This document shows, piece by piece, positions 10,234 through 20,712 of a stretch of 64,000 bases of DNA. The stretch's first letter is position 1, and the number at the start of each line of letters is the position of its first letter. The notes beneath the pieces were generated by a model that saw nothing but the letters and a program-made list of their open reading frames with translations, was not told the origin of the DNA and ran no database searches. The DNA is from Gulbenkiania mobilis (GTDB taxonomy: Bacteria > Pseudomonadota > Gammaproteobacteria > Burkholderiales > Chromobacteriaceae): positions 78,406 through 142,405 of the forward strand of contig SMDA01000007.1 of the NCBI GenBank assembly GCA_004346645.1. The letters are read 5' to 3'. Both the position numbers and the translations under genes were made by a program.

Positions 10234-11201
10234 CGCCTCGCGCCCTGATGCTGATGGGGCCGACCGCGTCGGGCAAGACAGGTCTTGCTCTGGCGCTGGC
10301 GGAGCGCTTTGACATCGAGATCGTCAGTGTGGACTCCGCACTGGTTTACCGGGACATGGATATCGGCACCGCCAAGCCAACGCTGGCGGAGCGCGCCCGC
10401 TGCCCGCACCACCTGATCGATATCATTGACCCGACCGAGGCCTACTCGGCGGCACAGTTCTGCGAGGCGGCCAACACGCTGGTAGAGACGATCTGCCGGC
10501 GTGGACGCCTGCCCGTGCTGGTCGGCGGCACCATGATGTATTACAAGGCCCTATTCGAAGGCCTGTCGGACCTGCCTCAGGCCGACCCCGCCCTGCGGGC
10601 GCAGCTGGACGCCGAGGCGGCAGCCGAGGGCTGGCCTGCCCTGCACCGCAGGCTGGCCAGCCTTGACCCTGACACCGCCGTCCGCCTGGCACCCAACGAT
10701 GCCCAGCGCATCCAGCGGGCGCTGGAGATCTGCCTTTTGACCGGGCAGACCATGTCCGCCCTGACCGCCCGGGGCAAGGCTGCGTCCGCACGCTTTGAGA
10801 GTCTGGCGCTGGCCCTGGTACCGGCAGAACGCGCCTGGCTGCATGGACGGATCGCCAAACGCTTCGGCCAGATGCTGGAAGCCGGCTTCATCGACGAGGT
10901 AGCCTCGCTGCGGCGCCTCTACCCGGGCCTGACGCCCGAATTGCCTTCGATGCGTTGCGTCGGCTATCGCCAAGCCTGGGCCTTTCTCGATGGCGAGGAC
11001 AGCTATGATGACTTCATCGACAAGGGCATCGCCGCCACCCGGCAGTTGGCCAAGCGGCAGCTCACCTGGACCCGCAGTCTTCCTGTGATACCGCTCAACG
11101 CCCAAGCGCCGGATCTGGCCGATAGCCTTTTTGGTGCGGTCGAAAGCTGGCAGGCCGGGCACCCTGCCGACCCCGCCCTCGCCTACACCGGCCCCTTCTG
11201 A
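10230..11201 (+). CDS. miaA: tRNA dimethylallyltransferase
   Basis: MiaA adds a dimethylallyl group to A37 of tRNAs reading UNN codons. The 323-residue protein opens with the P-loop GPTASGKT (residues 10-17), followed by [20 protein letters not shown] and HHLIDIIDP, all standard MiaA motifs. The C-terminal [15 protein letters not shown] is also diagnostic. The ATG overlaps the racemase stop codon, so translation is likely coupled. A bidirectional terminator follows. Confidence 0.97.
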   Translation: MTPRALMLMGPTASGKTGLALALAERFDIEIVSVDSALVYRDMDIGTAKPTLAERARCPHHLIDIIDPTEAYSAAQFCEAANTLVETICRRGRLPVLVGGTMMYYKALFEGLSDLPQADPALRAQLDAEAAAEGWPALHRRLASLDPDTAVRLAPNDAQRIQRALEICLLTGQTMSALTARGKAASARFESLALALVPAERAWLHGRIAKRFGQMLEAGFIDEVASLRRLYPGLTPELPSMRCVGYRQAWAFLDGEDSYDDFIDKGIAATRQLAKRQLTWTRSLPVIPLNAQAPDLADSLFGAVESWQAGHPADPALAYTGPF

Positions 11202-11213
11202 AAGGGCGCAAAA

Positions 11214-11245
11214 ATGACAAAGCCCGCTTACGCGGGCTTTGTCAT
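11214..11245. terminator. Bidirectional terminator between miaA and ridA
   Basis: A fourteen-base-pair stem ending in AAAGCCCGC/GCGGGCTTT with loop TTAC lies between convergent genes and can terminate both. A GGGTTGGCCGAA near-copy of the repeated word follows at about 11253-11264. Confidence 0.85.
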
Positions 11246-11265
11246 TGTGTCAGGGTTGGCCGAAC

Positions 11266-11613
11266 CTAGCGGGCGGCCACCAGCTTGATCTCCACCCGCC
11301 AGGCCGGGTTGGCCAAACGCGCCTCAACGGTAGCGCGCGCCGGCACCTGACCCGGCACCACCCAAGCGTCCCAGGCCGCATTCATGGCGTCATAGTCGTC
11401 CAGACTGGCGAGGAAGATGGTGGCATCCACCACACGCGATTTGTCCGAACCCAGTTCGGCCAAGAGCGCGTCGATCTGGGCCAGCACGTTTTCGGTCTGC
11501 GCCTTGGCATCAGCCTCCGGGTTTTCGGGCACCTGCCCGGCCAGGAAGATTAGGCCATTGACGACAGAGGCTTCCGCGAGGCGCGGGCCCGGCTTATGGC
11601 GGTAAACGGTCAT
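11266..11613 (-). CDS. RidA/YjgF-family protein
   Basis: RidA proteins hydrolyse reactive enamine/imine intermediates made by PLP-dependent dehydratases. The 115-residue protein has the family layout: an N-terminal GLIFLAGQVPENPEADAKAQ segment, the trimer core, and PARATVEARLANP, whose arginine lies where the substrate-binding arginine lies in RidA. It belongs to the shorter, more divergent branch, so its exact substrate is uncertain. It stands alone, convergent with miaA. Confidence 0.85.
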   Translation of the reverse strand: MTVYRHKPGPRLAEASVVNGLIFLAGQVPENPEADAKAQTENVLAQIDALLAELGSDKSRVVDATIFLASLDDYDAMNAAWDAWVVPGQVPARATVEARLANPAWRVEIKLVAAR

Positions 11614-11695
11614 ACCCTCATCCTTTCAACATCACATCGAACAGTGCCCGATTCTACCGGCAAAGCCATACGGGGGCCCACTGGCCGCAGGCAAA

Positions 11696-11719
11696 GAAAA
11701 AGCCCGCACAGGTGCGGGC
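11696..11719 (-). terminator. Intrinsic terminator after the desaturase gene
   Basis: On the minus strand, stem GCCCGCA/TGCGGGC (11702-11719) is followed by a U-run. It sits just downstream of the desaturase stop and upstream of ridA. Confidence 0.8.
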
Positions 11720-11741
11720 CGGGCGCAGGGGTCAACCGTAA

Positions 11742-12938
11742 TCAGGCGACCGCAGCGCGACGCAAACTGGCGGCAAAGTCCTGCAGGGCGGCGATGCCGC
11801 TGGCCTCGGCACGTGCGCACCAGTCCTGCATTTCCTTCACCAGTTGCTCGCGCGAGAGCGTGGAACGCTCCCACAGCCGCGTCAGCTCCTGACGCATGGT
11901 ATAGATGGTCTTCAGAACCTGGCTCTTCTCCAGCAGGCGTTCGAGCTGCTCGCGCTCGACGGCCGGGGTATCCTTGGCGTCCTGCTTCAGCCACACCTTC
12001 ATCTTCCTCACCGGATTGAAACCGAACTCGCGTCGGTGCTGGGCCTCCAGGATACGCTCGATCTCGCTGCGGTAGACGGCTTTCAGCTCGCGTGCATAGC
12101 GGGCAGCCACTGCATAGCGGTTGGTCACCACCGCCTGCAGCTGCTCCAGCCCGATGTCCAGCGCGTTCTGCGTGGCATCGACGGCGAGCTTGGGCGCCAC
12201 CTTGCGCACCTTGGCCAGGCCCAGGATTTCCATGATGCGGATGTACATCCAGCCGATGTCGAATTCATACCACTTGTACGACAGCTTGGCCGAAGTACCG
12301 AAGGTGTGGTGGTTGTTGTGCAGCTCCTCACCACCGATGAGGATGCCCCACGGGAAGAGGTTGGTGGCAGCATCCTCGTTCTCGAAGTTGCGGTAACCCC
12401 AGTAGTGGCCCAGGCCATTGACCACACCCGCGGCCCAGAACGGGATCCACACCATCTGCACGGCCCAGATGGTCAGGCCGATCGGCCCGAACAGGACCAC
12501 GTTGATCAGGAGCATCAGCACGATGCCCTTGGCGCTGTGCTTGCTGTACACATTGCGCTCCAGCCAGTCGTCCGGGGTGCCATGGCCGAATTTCTCCATG
12601 ATGGAGCGGTCCTTGCTGGCCGCACGGTAGAGCTCGGCGCCCTCCCAAAGCACCTTCTTGATGCCCAGCACCTGCGGGCTGTGCGGATCCTCGGCGGTCT
12701 CGCATTTGGCGTGGTGCTTGCGGTGGATGGCGGCCCACTCCTTGGTCACCATGCCCGTGGTCAGCCACAGCCAGAAGCGGAAGAAGTGGCTGGGGATGGG
12801 GTGCAGGTCCAGCGCCCGATGGGCCTGGTGACGGTGCAGGAAGATGGTGACGGACGCGATGGTGATGTGGGTCAGACCCAGCGCGACCAGAACATACCCC
12901 CACCACGGGAGGTCGATCAAACCGTTAAGCCATTGCAT
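11742..12938 (-). CDS. Membrane fatty acid (acyl-CoA delta-9 type) desaturase
   Basis: This di-iron membrane enzyme should introduce a double bond into saturated acyl chains. The 398-residue product has four hydrophobic segments and three histidine boxes: HRHQAHR (residues 35-41), HRKHH (about 72-76) and HNNHH (about 207). The C-terminal third, about 150 residues, is a charged region with predicted helices beyond the usual catalytic core, which may be regulatory. A minus-strand TACAAT (plus strand 13000-13005) about 60 bases upstream of the start is a plausible -10. Desaturases of this type adjust membrane fluidity. Confidence 0.92.
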   Translation of the reverse strand: MQWLNGLIDLPWWGYVLVALGLTHITIASVTIFLHRHQAHRALDLHPIPSHFFRFWLWLTTGMVTKEWAAIHRKHHAKCETAEDPHSPQVLGIKKVLWEGAELYRAASKDRSIMEKFGHGTPDDWLERNVYSKHSAKGIVLMLLINVVLFGPIGLTIWAVQMVWIPFWAAGVVNGLGHYWGYRNFENEDAATNLFPWGILIGGEELHNNHHTFGTSAKLSYKWYEFDIGWMYIRIMEILGLAKVRKVAPKLAVDATQNALDIGLEQLQAVVTNRYAVAARYARELKAVYRSEIERILEAQHRREFGFNPVRKMKVWLKQDAKDTPAVEREQLERLLEKSQVLKTIYTMRQELTRLWERSTLSREQLVKEMQDWCARAEASGIAALQDFAASLRRAAVA

Positions 12939-13104
12939 AGGTTTTTGGTTTACCTCTGTATTGCCTTGAAAAAGATTAAACGTCTAGAGACTTGGCTCTA
13001 TTGTAGCGGTTTACGCTCTGCCCGACAGCCGCTATCTGGCGGTTCCTTCTGGCCGGGCATGGTGTACCATTGGGCCTTCACTCCAACGAAGCCAGAATGT
13101 ACAC

Positions 13105-14682
13105 GTGTTGAAGAAACAACGCCTTATTCTTGCAGGGGCCAGTGTTGCAGGCGTGCTCGTCCTGTACGGTGCCGCCGCCTACTGGTCCGGGCTCAAGGCC
13201 GAGGAAACCCTCGCCGAACAGCACAAGATGTTGTCCCAGCTGCCGTTTTTCAAGGTCAAGAGCCATGTTTACGAGCGCGGCTGGTTCACGTCCACAGAAA
13301 CCACCGAACTCGTCTTCAACCGCAAACTGTTTGCGCCTTACGAGAGCCTGATGCCCGACAATGTGCGGCCCTTGCTCAACCGTACGATCCGCTACACGCA
13401 CACCGTCCGGCACGGCCCCTTGCCGGGTCTGACCGAGGGCCACTTCCAGCCGGCCCGTGCGCTGGTAACGACCGAGTTCTCCATGAGCGATGAGACCCGG
13501 CGCACCCTGGCAAAGTTCTTCGGTGACCAACCTCCGATCACCGTCGTCAACCGCCTCGGCTTCGGCGGAGGCGGCGAACTGTCGGTCACCGTGCCCGCCT
13601 TCGACTACGAAGAAACGCTCTCGGGCGTACACATGAAGTGGCAGGGTTTCACCCTCAAGGTGGATTACGCCTCCGGCTACCAGGAGTACAAGACCGACGC
13701 CAGCACGCCAGGCTTCGTACTACAGGCGGCCACCAAGGGCAGCCTGTCGCTCGGCCCGCTGCGCTACCTCTCCGACATCCGCCCCGGTACCACCGGCGTG
13801 AAGCTGGGAACGAGCGAGCTGACGGTGGATGCCGTCGGTCTCAACTGGAAGGAAGCGGTTCCCTATAGCATCAAGCTGAACGAACTGGTGTTCCTGCTCA
13901 CCCGCATGCGCGTGGGCGAGTTCATCAATCCTTCGGGCGAACTGCGGCCTTCGAACGTGGCCCTGAAGAAACTGCGTTACCAGATCGTGACCAGCGAGCA
14001 GGACAGCTTCATCAATACCCGTGGCAAGCTCGACTTCGAGACTTTCCGTTATAACGATCAGCTCTACGGGCCCCTGCGTCTGGATGTTTCGGCCAACCAC
14101 CTGCATGGTCCGACGCTCGTCCGTCTGGACAAGACGATCTCGGCGATCCCGGTAGAAGGTGTGGATCCAGCGGTGCTGCGCCAGCGCTATCTCGACACCA
14201 TCAAGACCGAGGGGCTGCCCCTGCTGGAAAATAACCCTCGCCTCGTGATCAACGAGCTCTACCTCAAAATGCCCAACGGCGAGGCGCGCCTGACCGGCAA
14301 CCTCGGGCTGCAGGGCTTCACCCGCTCCGATCTCGACAACCCCACCGCCTTCCTCAAGCGCTTCAACGTGGAGGCGAAGGTAGACCTGCCGCGGCGCACC
14401 CTGGACGACCTGGTGGTGGCCCAAGCCCGCAACCTCTTCACCGTGGACGCGTCGGCCGAAGAGCAGCCAAGCCTGGAAGAGATCGACAACTTGGCGCTCA
14501 GCCTGCTGGACACCCAACTGGCACAATGGACCGAACAGGGCTACCTGACGCAGAACCAAGGCCAGGTGGCAACCGAGTTCGTTTTCCGCAACGGCGAACT
14601 GCGGGTGCGCAACCACAAGGTCGCCTTGCCCTGGGAAGAGGCCGACATCACACCAGGCGAGCCCGCATCGGCGGCCCAGTAA
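13105..14682 (+). CDS. DUF945 (YdgA-like) family protein
   Basis: The 525-residue product starts with an uncleaved-looking signal anchor (LILAGASVAGVLVLYGAAAYW, about residues 7-27). A YERGWFTSTETTEL segment typical of DUF945/YdgA proteins follows, then a long beta-rich region. The family is widespread in gammaproteobacteria and betaproteobacteria and has no settled biochemical function. The start is GTG at 13105 or the adjacent TTG; no strong ribosome-binding site decides it. It is divergent from the desaturase and followed by a strong terminator. Confidence 0.78.
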   Translation: MLKKQRLILAGASVAGVLVLYGAAAYWSGLKAEETLAEQHKMLSQLPFFKVKSHVYERGWFTSTETTELVFNRKLFAPYESLMPDNVRPLLNRTIRYTHTVRHGPLPGLTEGHFQPARALVTTEFSMSDETRRTLAKFFGDQPPITVVNRLGFGGGGELSVTVPAFDYEETLSGVHMKWQGFTLKVDYASGYQEYKTDASTPGFVLQAATKGSLSLGPLRYLSDIRPGTTGVKLGTSELTVDAVGLNWKEAVPYSIKLNELVFLLTRMRVGEFINPSGELRPSNVALKKLRYQIVTSEQDSFINTRGKLDFETFRYNDQLYGPLRLDVSANHLHGPTLVRLDKTISAIPVEGVDPAVLRQRYLDTIKTEGLPLLENNPRLVINELYLKMPNGEARLTGNLGLQGFTRSDLDNPTAFLKRFNVEAKVDLPRRTLDDLVVAQARNLFTVDASAEEQPSLEEIDNLALSLLDTQLAQWTEQGYLTQNQGQVATEFVFRNGELRVRNHKVALPWEEADITPGEPASAAQ

Positions 14683-14702
14683 AGCGCCGAGGGTAAAACG
14701 AA

Positions 14703-14725
14703 AGGGAGCCACGGCTCCCTTTTTT
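14703..14725. terminator. Terminator between the DUF945 gene and bfr
   Basis: AGGGAGCC pairs with GGCTCCCT across a two-base AC loop and is followed by a run of T on the plus strand. A weaker U-run exists on the other strand, so it may serve both convergent genes. Confidence 0.85.
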
Positions 14726-14782
14726 CTTGCACGATTTTCGCGCTCAGCCCTACGTGCCCACCGCTGCCCTGTCAGGCAGGAA

Positions 14783-15253
14783 TCACGATTCCATTTGGCT
14801 TTGTAGGTAGTTTTGCAGGCCGGTGGCATCCACAAGGCCCAGCTGGGTCTCCAGCCAGTCCACGTGCTCTTCCTCGCTCTCCAGGACGTCTTCAAGCAGG
14901 TCGCGCGTCACGTAGTCCTTCACCGACTCGCAGTAGGCAATGGCCTCGCGCAGGAGCGGCAGCGCTTCCATTTCCAGGCGGAGGTCGCCCTGCAGCATTT
15001 CCACCGGGTTCTCGCCGATGTAGAGCTTGCCAAGATCCTGCAGGTTGGGCAGCCCTTCAAGGAAAAGGATGCGCTCGATCAGCGCATCCGCATGCTTCAT
15101 TTCGTCGATGGATTCGTGGTAGACACGGTCGTTGAGCTTCTTCAGCCCCCAGTTCTTGTACATGCGCGCATGCAGGAAGTACTGGTTGATGGCAGTCAGC
15201 TCGTTCTTGAGTATCTGGTTGAGGTAGCGGATGACTTTCTTGTCGCCTTGCAT
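14783..15253 (-). CDS. bfr: Bacterioferritin
   Basis: Bacterioferritin forms a 24-subunit cage that oxidises and stores iron, with haem between subunits. The 156-residue protein has the haem ligand methionine 52 and ferroxidase ligands glutamate 18, glutamate 51, histidine 54 and the ESEEEH cluster (about residues 126-131). These indicate an active haem-binding subunit rather than the degenerate partner found in two-subunit systems. The bacterioferritin-associated ferredoxin gene lies upstream on the same strand, an arrangement that links storage with iron release. Confidence 0.96.
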   Translation of the reverse strand: MQGDKKVIRYLNQILKNELTAINQYFLHARMYKNWGLKKLNDRVYHESIDEMKHADALIERILFLEGLPNLQDLGKLYIGENPVEMLQGDLRLEMEALPLLREAIAYCESVKDYVTRDLLEDVLESEEEHVDWLETQLGLVDATGLQNYLQSQMES

Positions 15254-15327
15254 GACGGTCTCCCGTAGTTAACCTTGCCATTATGGCACAGGGTGGGGAG
15301 GAGACAACCGCAGGCCCCGAAGGTCGG

Positions 15328-15534
15328 TCAGGCTGCTTCGCGCAGGGTGGGCGAGCCGGACGCCTCGGCCAACGCGTCCTTGAGTACCTGATGGGCGCAA
15401 CAGGCGCACTTGCCACACTCGCTGGCCACGCCCAGCTGCAGGTTAAGGTCGCGCATGCGGGTGGCACCGTTCTCTACGGCTTCCCGGATGTGGGTGTCGG
15501 TAACGGCATTGCAAAGACAGATATACATGGCCAC
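15328..15534 (-). CDS. bfd: Bacterioferritin-associated ferredoxin
   Basis: Bfd is a small [2Fe-2S] protein that reduces the bacterioferritin core so iron can be released. The 68-residue product begins MAMYICLCNAV and has cysteines at CLC and CGKCACC, the expected cluster ligands. The second ATG would also give a good start (MYICLCNAV). It is 74 bases upstream of bfr on the same strand and is preceded by a possible Fur box, which fits the common pattern of bfd induction under low iron. Confidence 0.92.
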   Translation of the reverse strand: MAMYICLCNAVTDTHIREAVENGATRMRDLNLQLGVASECGKCACCAHQVLKDALAEASGSPTLREAA

Positions 15535-15597
15535 GCCTGCTGGGCAGAAGAGTCGATCGGATCAACAATTGAGGTTTGATTGCATCCTAGATAAAAA

Positions 15598-15612
15598 TAA
15601 GAATGATTGTCA
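15598..15612. promoter_or_regulatory. Possible Fur box between bfd and nudJ
   Basis: The minus-strand reading TGACAATCATTCTTA matches 11 of the 14 defined positions of the 7-1-7 Fur consensus TGATAATNATTATCA. It sits about 65 bases upstream of bfd and 27 bases upstream of nudJ, in an AT-rich gap that stands out from the GC-rich surroundings. Confidence 0.45.
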
Positions 15613-15638
15613 ACAACAAGAAAGGCGGAGCCCGCAAT

Positions 15639-16088
15639 ATGCAGTGGAAACCCAACACCACCGTCGCTGCCATCATCGAACAGGAAGGCCGCTTCCTCAT
15701 GGTGCGGGAGGATACGGCCGACGGCATCCGCCTCAACCAGCCTGCCGGTCATCTGGAACGGGGCGAAACCCTCCTCGACGCGGTGAGGCGCGAGGTGCTG
15801 GAGGAAACCGCCTGGCATTTTGTTCCGCAGGCCCTGGTGGGGGTGTATCTCGCGGACCGCGCCGGCAGCAACATCACCTACCTGCGCTTTGCCTTTTGCG
15901 GCAGCCCGTTGGCCGAAGAACCCGACCGGGCTCTCGACGACGGCATCCTGGCAGCAGTGTGGATGACGGCAGAGGAAATCCGCGCCTCGGCCGCACTGCA
16001 CCGCTCACCGGCGGTACTGGCCAGTCTGGAGGACTACCTGGCCGGCCAGCGCCTGCCCCTGACAGCCCTGCGCCGCCTGACACCATGA
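15639..16088 (+). CDS. nudJ: Nudix hydrolase NudJ-like
   Basis: NudJ-type enzymes hydrolyse nucleoside tri- and diphosphates, including the thiamin precursor HMP-PP. The 149-residue product has NQPAGHLERGETLLDAVRRE and VLEETAW, a Nudix box with the final glycine replaced by alanine. Its N-terminus QWKPNTTVAAIIEQEGRFL resembles NudJ. I chose the ATG at 15639 because a GGAG lies seven to ten bases upstream; the earlier in-frame ATG at 15603 has no such site. In many proteobacteria nudJ precedes mnmA, as it nearly does here, with one small gene between. Confidence 0.88.
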   Translation: MQWKPNTTVAAIIEQEGRFLMVREDTADGIRLNQPAGHLERGETLLDAVRREVLEETAWHFVPQALVGVYLADRAGSNITYLRFAFCGSPLAEEPDRALDDGILAAVWMTAEEIRASAALHRSPAVLASLEDYLAGQRLPLTALRRLTP

Positions 16089-16633
16089 AGCGCCTTCTTC
16101 TCCTTTTGGCCATCCTGATAGGCCTGCCGGCGGCTGGATCGGTCGCTGCAGAGCAGCTGACCCTCTGCTACCATTACGGCTGCGACCGCCAGGGCCGCTT
16201 CGACATCCGCCCCGAGACCTTGCAGGGCCTCGCAGCCCGCTTTGCCGCGGCAGCGGATGCGGCCGATGAGCGCGAGGCCGTACGCGAGGCGATCAGGGCG
16301 TTGTACGCCGATGCTGCCCGCCTTCTCCCGATCTGGCAGGACAAGGCCGGCAATGGTGTGGACGATTCGGGCGACGGCCGCATGGACTGCATCGACCACA
16401 GCGAGAATGCTGTCCGGATGCTGGACTATCTCGCCCGACACCACTGGCTGCGCTTTCATGCGCCGGCCGGCATCGTTTCCCGCGCCCCGTGGCTGGTGAA
16501 CTACCATCAGGGCGCGGCACTGGAAGAGACCGCCTCCCGGACACGCTGGGTGGTGGATGGATGGTTCTATGATTTCGGGGCACTGCCGGCGGTGGTGCCC
16601 CTTGATGTTTGGAAAAAAGGATTCTCCCCGTGA
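16085..16633 (+). CDS. Conserved secreted protein of unknown function
   Basis: The 182-residue product has a clear signal peptide: a basic start [10 protein letters not shown], a hydrophobic core, and a likely cleavage after GSVAA near residue 22. The mature part contains [28 protein letters not shown] and [14 protein letters not shown], with two early cysteines that could form a disulfide. I recognise it only as an uncharacterised protein type seen in betaproteobacteria and cannot assign a function. It overlaps nudJ (ATGA) and mnmA (GTGA) by four bases each, so the three genes form a tightly coupled unit. Confidence 0.8.
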   Translation: MKRLLLLLAILIGLPAAGSVAAEQLTLCYHYGCDRQGRFDIRPETLQGLAARFAAAADAADEREAVREAIRALYADAARLLPIWQDKAGNGVDDSGDGRMDCIDHSENAVRMLDYLARHHWLRFHAPAGIVSRAPWLVNYHQGAALEETASRTRWVVDGWFYDFGALPAVVPLDVWKKGFSP

Positions 16634-17706
16634 CGGGCAAGAAAAGGATCGTCGTCGGCATGTCCGGCGGCGTGGACTCATCAGTCACCGCATGGCTGCT
16701 CAAGCAGCAGGGACACGAGGTGATCGGCGTCTTCATGCAGAACTGGGAAGACGACAACGACGACGAGTACTGCTCCATCAAGCAGGATGCGCTGGACGCG
16801 CTGAGCGTGGCCGACATCATCGGCATCGACATGGAGATCGTCAACTTCGCCAAGGAATACAAAGACCGCGTGTTCTCGTATTTTCTCAGGGAATATTCCG
16901 CCGGCCGCACGCCTAACCCGGACGTGCTGTGCAATGCGGAAATCAAGTTCAAGGCCTTCCTGGACTATGCCATGGCGATGGGGGCGGACGGTATCGCCAC
17001 CGGCCATTACGCCCGCAAAGAGGAAAGGGAAGGCGTCCACTACCTGCTCAAGGGAGTGGACCCTTCCAAGGACCAGAGCTACTTCCTGTATCGCCTGCAG
17101 CAGCACCAGTTGGCCCGTGCCCTTTTCCCGCTGGGTGACCTCCACAAGACCGAGGTGAGAAGGTTGGCCGAAGAGGCCGGCCTGCCGACGGCTGCCAAGA
17201 AAGACTCCACCGGCATCTGCTTCATCGGGGAACGGCCGTTCCGGGCCTTCCTGCAGCGTTACCTGCCCACCCAGCCGGGTGAGATGATCACCCCCGAAGG
17301 CAAGGTGGTGGGCGAGCACATCGGCCTGATGTACTACACCCTGGGGCAACGCAAGGGGCTCAACATCGGCGGCAGCCGGGACGGTAGCGGCGAGCCCTGG
17401 TTCGTCGGCGGCAAGGACATCCCGGGCAACCGGCTGATCGTGGTACAGGGGCACGACCACCCGTTGCTGCTGCGGGCCACGCTGTCCATGGACGACCTGT
17501 CCTGGACTCTGCCCAGCCCGCCGCAGCCCGGTGAATATGCTGCCAAGAACCGCTACCGCATGGCCGACGCAGCCTGCAGCCTCTCCCCCATCGTTGACGG
17601 CAAGGCCAGCCTGACCTTCCAGGACAAGCAGTGGGCGGTCACACCCGGCCAGTCTGCCGTGCTCTACCAGGGAGACATCTGTCTGGGTGGCGGCATCATC
17701 GTCTAG
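16630..17706 (+). CDS. mnmA: tRNA-specific 2-thiouridylase MnmA
   Basis: MnmA makes 2-thiouridine at the wobble position of tRNAs for Lys, Glu and Gln. The 358-residue protein has the PP-loop [10 protein letters not shown] near the start and the catalytic cysteines in [12 protein letters not shown] and [10 protein letters not shown] prefer the GTG at 16630, which overlaps the previous stop as GTGA and has AAGGA about eight bases upstream; a TTG at 16609 would add seven residues. A bidirectional terminator separates it from uvrA. Confidence 0.97.
   Translation: MTGKKRIVVGMSGGVDSSVTAWLLKQQGHEVIGVFMQNWEDDNDDEYCSIKQDALDALSVADIIGIDMEIVNFAKEYKDRVFSYFLREYSAGRTPNPDVLCNAEIKFKAFLDYAMAMGADGIATGHYARKEEREGVHYLLKGVDPSKDQSYFLYRLQQHQLARALFPLGDLHKTEVRRLAEEAGLPTAAKKDSTGICFIGERPFRAFLQRYLPTQPGEMITPEGKVVGEHIGLMYYTLGQRKGLNIGGSRDGSGEPWFVGGKDIPGNRLIVVQGHDHPLLLRATLSMDDLSWTLPSPPQPGEYAAKNRYRMADAACSLSPIVDGKASLTFQDKQWAVTPGQSAVLYQGDICLGGGIIV
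17161..17172 (+). repeat. Uptake-like 12-mer AGGTTGGCCGAA in mnmA
   Basis: This exact copy is read as R-R-L-A-E-E within the MnmA coding sequence. Confidence 0.6.
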
Positions 17707-17723
17707 CCCCCGGCAGCAAAGAA

Positions 17724-17750
17724 AAACCCGCCTCTGCAAGGCGGGTTTTT
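17724..17750. terminator. Bidirectional terminator between mnmA and uvrA
   Basis: AAACCCGCC pairs with GGCGGGTTT around a seven-base loop, with runs of T on one side and of A on the other. It lies between convergent genes. Confidence 0.88.
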
Positions 17751-17765
17751 CCGTTCCGCGGCGCC

Positions 17766-20600
17766 TTAATCGTCCGCACGGTCTCTCTTCAGCAGCGGAG
17801 CGAGGTAACGGCCGGTGTGACTGGCAGGATGGGCAGCCACTGCTTCGGGCGAGCCCGCAGCGATGATCTGCCCGCCCCCGGCGCCGCCTTCCGGCCCCAG
17901 GTCGATCACCCAGTCGGCCGTCTTGATGACATCCAGATTGTGTTCGATCACCACCACCGTGTTGCCGTTCTCGCGCAGGCGATGCAGCACCTGCAGCAAC
18001 AGGTCGATATCGTGGAAATGCAGGCCAGTCGTCGGCTCATCAAGAATGTAGAGCGTGCGGCCCGTGTCGCGCTTGGACAGTTCCAGCGCCAGCTTGACGC
18101 GCTGTGCTTCGCCACCGGACAGCGTGGTGGCGCTCTGGCCCAGCCGGATGTAGCCCAGCCCCACGTCCATCAGCGTCTTCAGCTTGCGCGCCACCGAGGG
18201 CACTGCGCTGAAGAACTCCAGCGCCTGCTCCACCGTCATCTCCAGCACTTCATGGATGTTGCGGCCCTTGTAGGTGACTTCCAGCGTTTCCCGGTTGTAG
18301 CGCTTGCCGTGGCACACGTCACAGGGCACATAGATATCTGGCAGGAAGTGCATTTCCACCTTGATCACGCCGTCCCCTTGGCAGGCCTCGCAACGGCCGC
18401 CCTTGACGTTGAAGCTGAACCGGCCCGGACCGTAGCCACGTTCGCGGCTGAGCGGTACGCCCGAGAACAGCTCGCGGATCGGGGTGAACAGCCCGGTATA
18501 GGTGGCCGGGTTGGAGCGCGGGGTGCGGCCGATCGGACTCTGGTCGACGTTGATGACCTTGTCCAGATGGTTGAGCCCGGCGATGTCCACGAACGGCGCA
18601 GGCTCCTCGCTGGCGCCGTTGAGCTCACGTGCGGCGATCTTGTACAGCGTATCGTTGATGAGAGTGCTTTTGCCGGAGCCGGACACCCCGGTCACGCATA
18701 CCAGCATCCCCAGCGGCAGCTCCAAGGTGACGCTCTTGAGGTTGTTTCCAGTGGCACCGATCAGCCGCAGCATGCGTTCGCCTTCCGGCTGGCGGCGCTC
18801 GGCGGGCACCTCGATGCGACGGCGACCCGACAGGAAGGCACCGGTCACCGAGGCGGGGCTGGCGGCCACTTCGCCCGGCGTGCCGGACACCAGCACATTG
18901 CCGCCGTGCTCGCCAGCGCCCGGCCCCATGTCTACCAGATAGTCGGCTGCGCGGATCGCATCCTCGTCGTGCTCCACCACGATCACGCTGTTGCCCAAGT
19001 CGCGCAAGCGCATCAGCGTGGCGAGCAGACGGTCGTTGTCGCGCTGATGCAGGCCGATGGAAGGCTCGTCCAGCACGTACATCACGCCGGTCAGGCCGGA
19101 ACCGATCTGGCTGGCCAAGCGGATGCGCTGTGCCTCACCGCCCGACAGGGTATCGGCAGAGCGCGCCAGGCACAGGTAATCCAGCCCCACGTTGTTGAGG
19201 AAGGACACCCGCTCGCGGATCTCCTTGACGATCTTTTCTGCCACCGCTGCCCGCTGTCCGCTGAAGGCCAGCCCGTCGAAGAAGGCAGCGGTTTCCTTGA
19301 GCGGCAGTTGGTTGATCTCGTGCAGGGTGCGCTGCCCGACGAACACATGGCGCGCCTCCAGACGCAGCCGTGACCCTTCACAATGCGGACACGGCTGGTT
19401 GTTCTGATACTTTGCCAGCTCCTCGCGCACCGTCACCGAGTCGGTCTCGCGGTAGCGGCGTTCCAGGTTGGGCACGATGCCTTCGAAGGGGTGGCTGCGG
19501 GTGAAGCGCGTGCCGCGTTCCGAAATATAGTTGAAGGCGATGTTCTCGCGACCCGAGCCGTACAGCACAACGTGACGCACCTTCTCGGGCAGCAGCTCGA
19601 AGGGCAGTTCGAGCGCGAATTCGTAATGCTCCGCCAGGCTCTGCAGCATCTGGTAGTAGAACTGGTTGCGCTTGTCCCAGCCCTTGATGGCGCCGGCGGA
19701 GAGCGACAGCTCCGGATGGGCCACCACCCGGCGCGGATCGAAGAAGGTGATCTCTCCCAGACCGTCGCACTTGGGGCAGGCACCCATCGGGTTGTTGAAC
19801 GAGAACAGGCGTGGCTCCAGTTCCGGCAGACTGTAGGAGCAGATAGGGCAGGCAAACTTGGCCGAAAACCAGTGTTCAGCGTGGGTGTCCATCTCCACCG
19901 CGATCGCCCGTCCCTCGGCATGTCGCAGCGCGGTCTCAAAGCTTTCGGCGAGGCGCTGCTTCATGTCCGCACGCACCTTGAGGCGATCCACCACCACATC
20001 CACACTGTGCTTCTTGTTCTTGTCGAGCTTGGGTACGGCGTCGATCTCGTAGACCTCGCCGTCCACGCGCACCCGTACGAACCCCTGCGCGCGCAGCTCC
20101 TCGAAGAGTTCGACGTTTTCCCCCTTGCGTCCCACGATCACCGGCGCCAGCACCATCACCCGGGTTTCCTCCGGCAGCGCCAGCACGTGGTCCACCATCT
20201 GGCTGACCGTCTGTGACGCCAGCGCCACACCGTGCTCCGGGCAGTGCGGCTCGCCCACCCGGGCAAAGAGAAGGCGCAGGTAGTCGTGGATCTCGGTCAC
20301 CGTGCCCACGGTTGAGCGCGGGTTGTGGCTGGTAGCCTTCTGCTCGATGGAGATCGCCGGCGACAGGCCCTCGATCAGATCCACGTCAGGCTTTTCCATC
20401 AGTTGCAGAAACTGGCGGGCATAGGCGGAGAGACTTTCCACATAGCGCCGCTGGCCCTCCGCGTACAGGGTGTCGAACGCCAGCGAGGATTTGCCCGACC
20501 CCGACAGACCGGTAATCACGATCAGCTGGTTGCGTGGCAGGTCTAGGTTGACGTTCTTGAGGTTGTGGGTGCGCGCGCCGCGTATGCGGATGGTATCCAT
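17766..20600 (-). CDS. uvrA: Excinuclease ABC subunit A
   Basis: UvrA is the damage-sensing ATPase dimer of nucleotide excision repair. The 944-residue product has two ABC modules with Walker A motifs [10 protein letters not shown] (about residue 31) and [10 protein letters not shown] (about 640), two LSGGEAQR signatures, and zinc-finger cysteines including [10 protein letters not shown] and CEACQGDG with [10 protein letters not shown]. Length is typical. It diverges from a YajR-type transporter. I did not find a convincing LexA box upstream. Confidence 0.98.
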   Translation of the reverse strand: MDTIRIRGARTHNLKNVNLDLPRNQLIVITGLSGSGKSSLAFDTLYAEGQRRYVESLSAYARQFLQLMEKPDVDLIEGLSPAISIEQKATSHNPRSTVGTVTEIHDYLRLLFARVGEPHCPEHGVALASQTVSQMVDHVLALPEETRVMVLAPVIVGRKGENVELFEELRAQGFVRVRVDGEVYEIDAVPKLDKNKKHSVDVVVDRLKVRADMKQRLAESFETALRHAEGRAIAVEMDTHAEHWFSAKFACPICSYSLPELEPRLFSFNNPMGACPKCDGLGEITFFDPRRVVAHPELSLSAGAIKGWDKRNQFYYQMLQSLAEHYEFALELPFELLPEKVRHVVLYGSGRENIAFNYISERGTRFTRSHPFEGIVPNLERRYRETDSVTVREELAKYQNNQPCPHCEGSRLRLEARHVFVGQRTLHEINQLPLKETAAFFDGLAFSGQRAAVAEKIVKEIRERVSFLNNVGLDYLCLARSADTLSGGEAQRIRLASQIGSGLTGVMYVLDEPSIGLHQRDNDRLLATLMRLRDLGNSVIVVEHDEDAIRAADYLVDMGPGAGEHGGNVLVSGTPGEVAASPASVTGAFLSGRRRIEVPAERRQPEGERMLRLIGATGNNLKSVTLELPLGMLVCVTGVSGSGKSTLINDTLYKIAARELNGASEEPAPFVDIAGLNHLDKVINVDQSPIGRTPRSNPATYTGLFTPIRELFSGVPLSRERGYGPGRFSFNVKGGRCEACQGDGVIKVEMHFLPDIYVPCDVCHGKRYNRETLEVTYKGRNIHEVLEMTVEQALEFFSAVPSVARKLKTLMDVGLGYIRLGQSATTLSGGEAQRVKLALELSKRDTGRTLYILDEPTTGLHFHDIDLLLQVLHRLRENGNTVVVIEHNLDVIKTADWVIDLGPEGGAGGGQIIAAGSPEAVAAHPASHTGRYLAPLLKRDRADD

Positions 20601-20712
20601 GCCTAACTCACGATCATTCGGGGAACCTGTTAATATACCTGACTTGCTCAGTCAGACTCTACCTGCGCCGTCCGGATGGTCGGCGCCGTCTTGTCTTTGG
20701 TGACACTTTTCC

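Noticed and set aside
20625..20646. Possible LexA box upstream of uvrA (CTGTTAATATACCTGA)
   Set aside because: Only one half (CTGT) matches; the expected ACAG at the correct spacing is absent.
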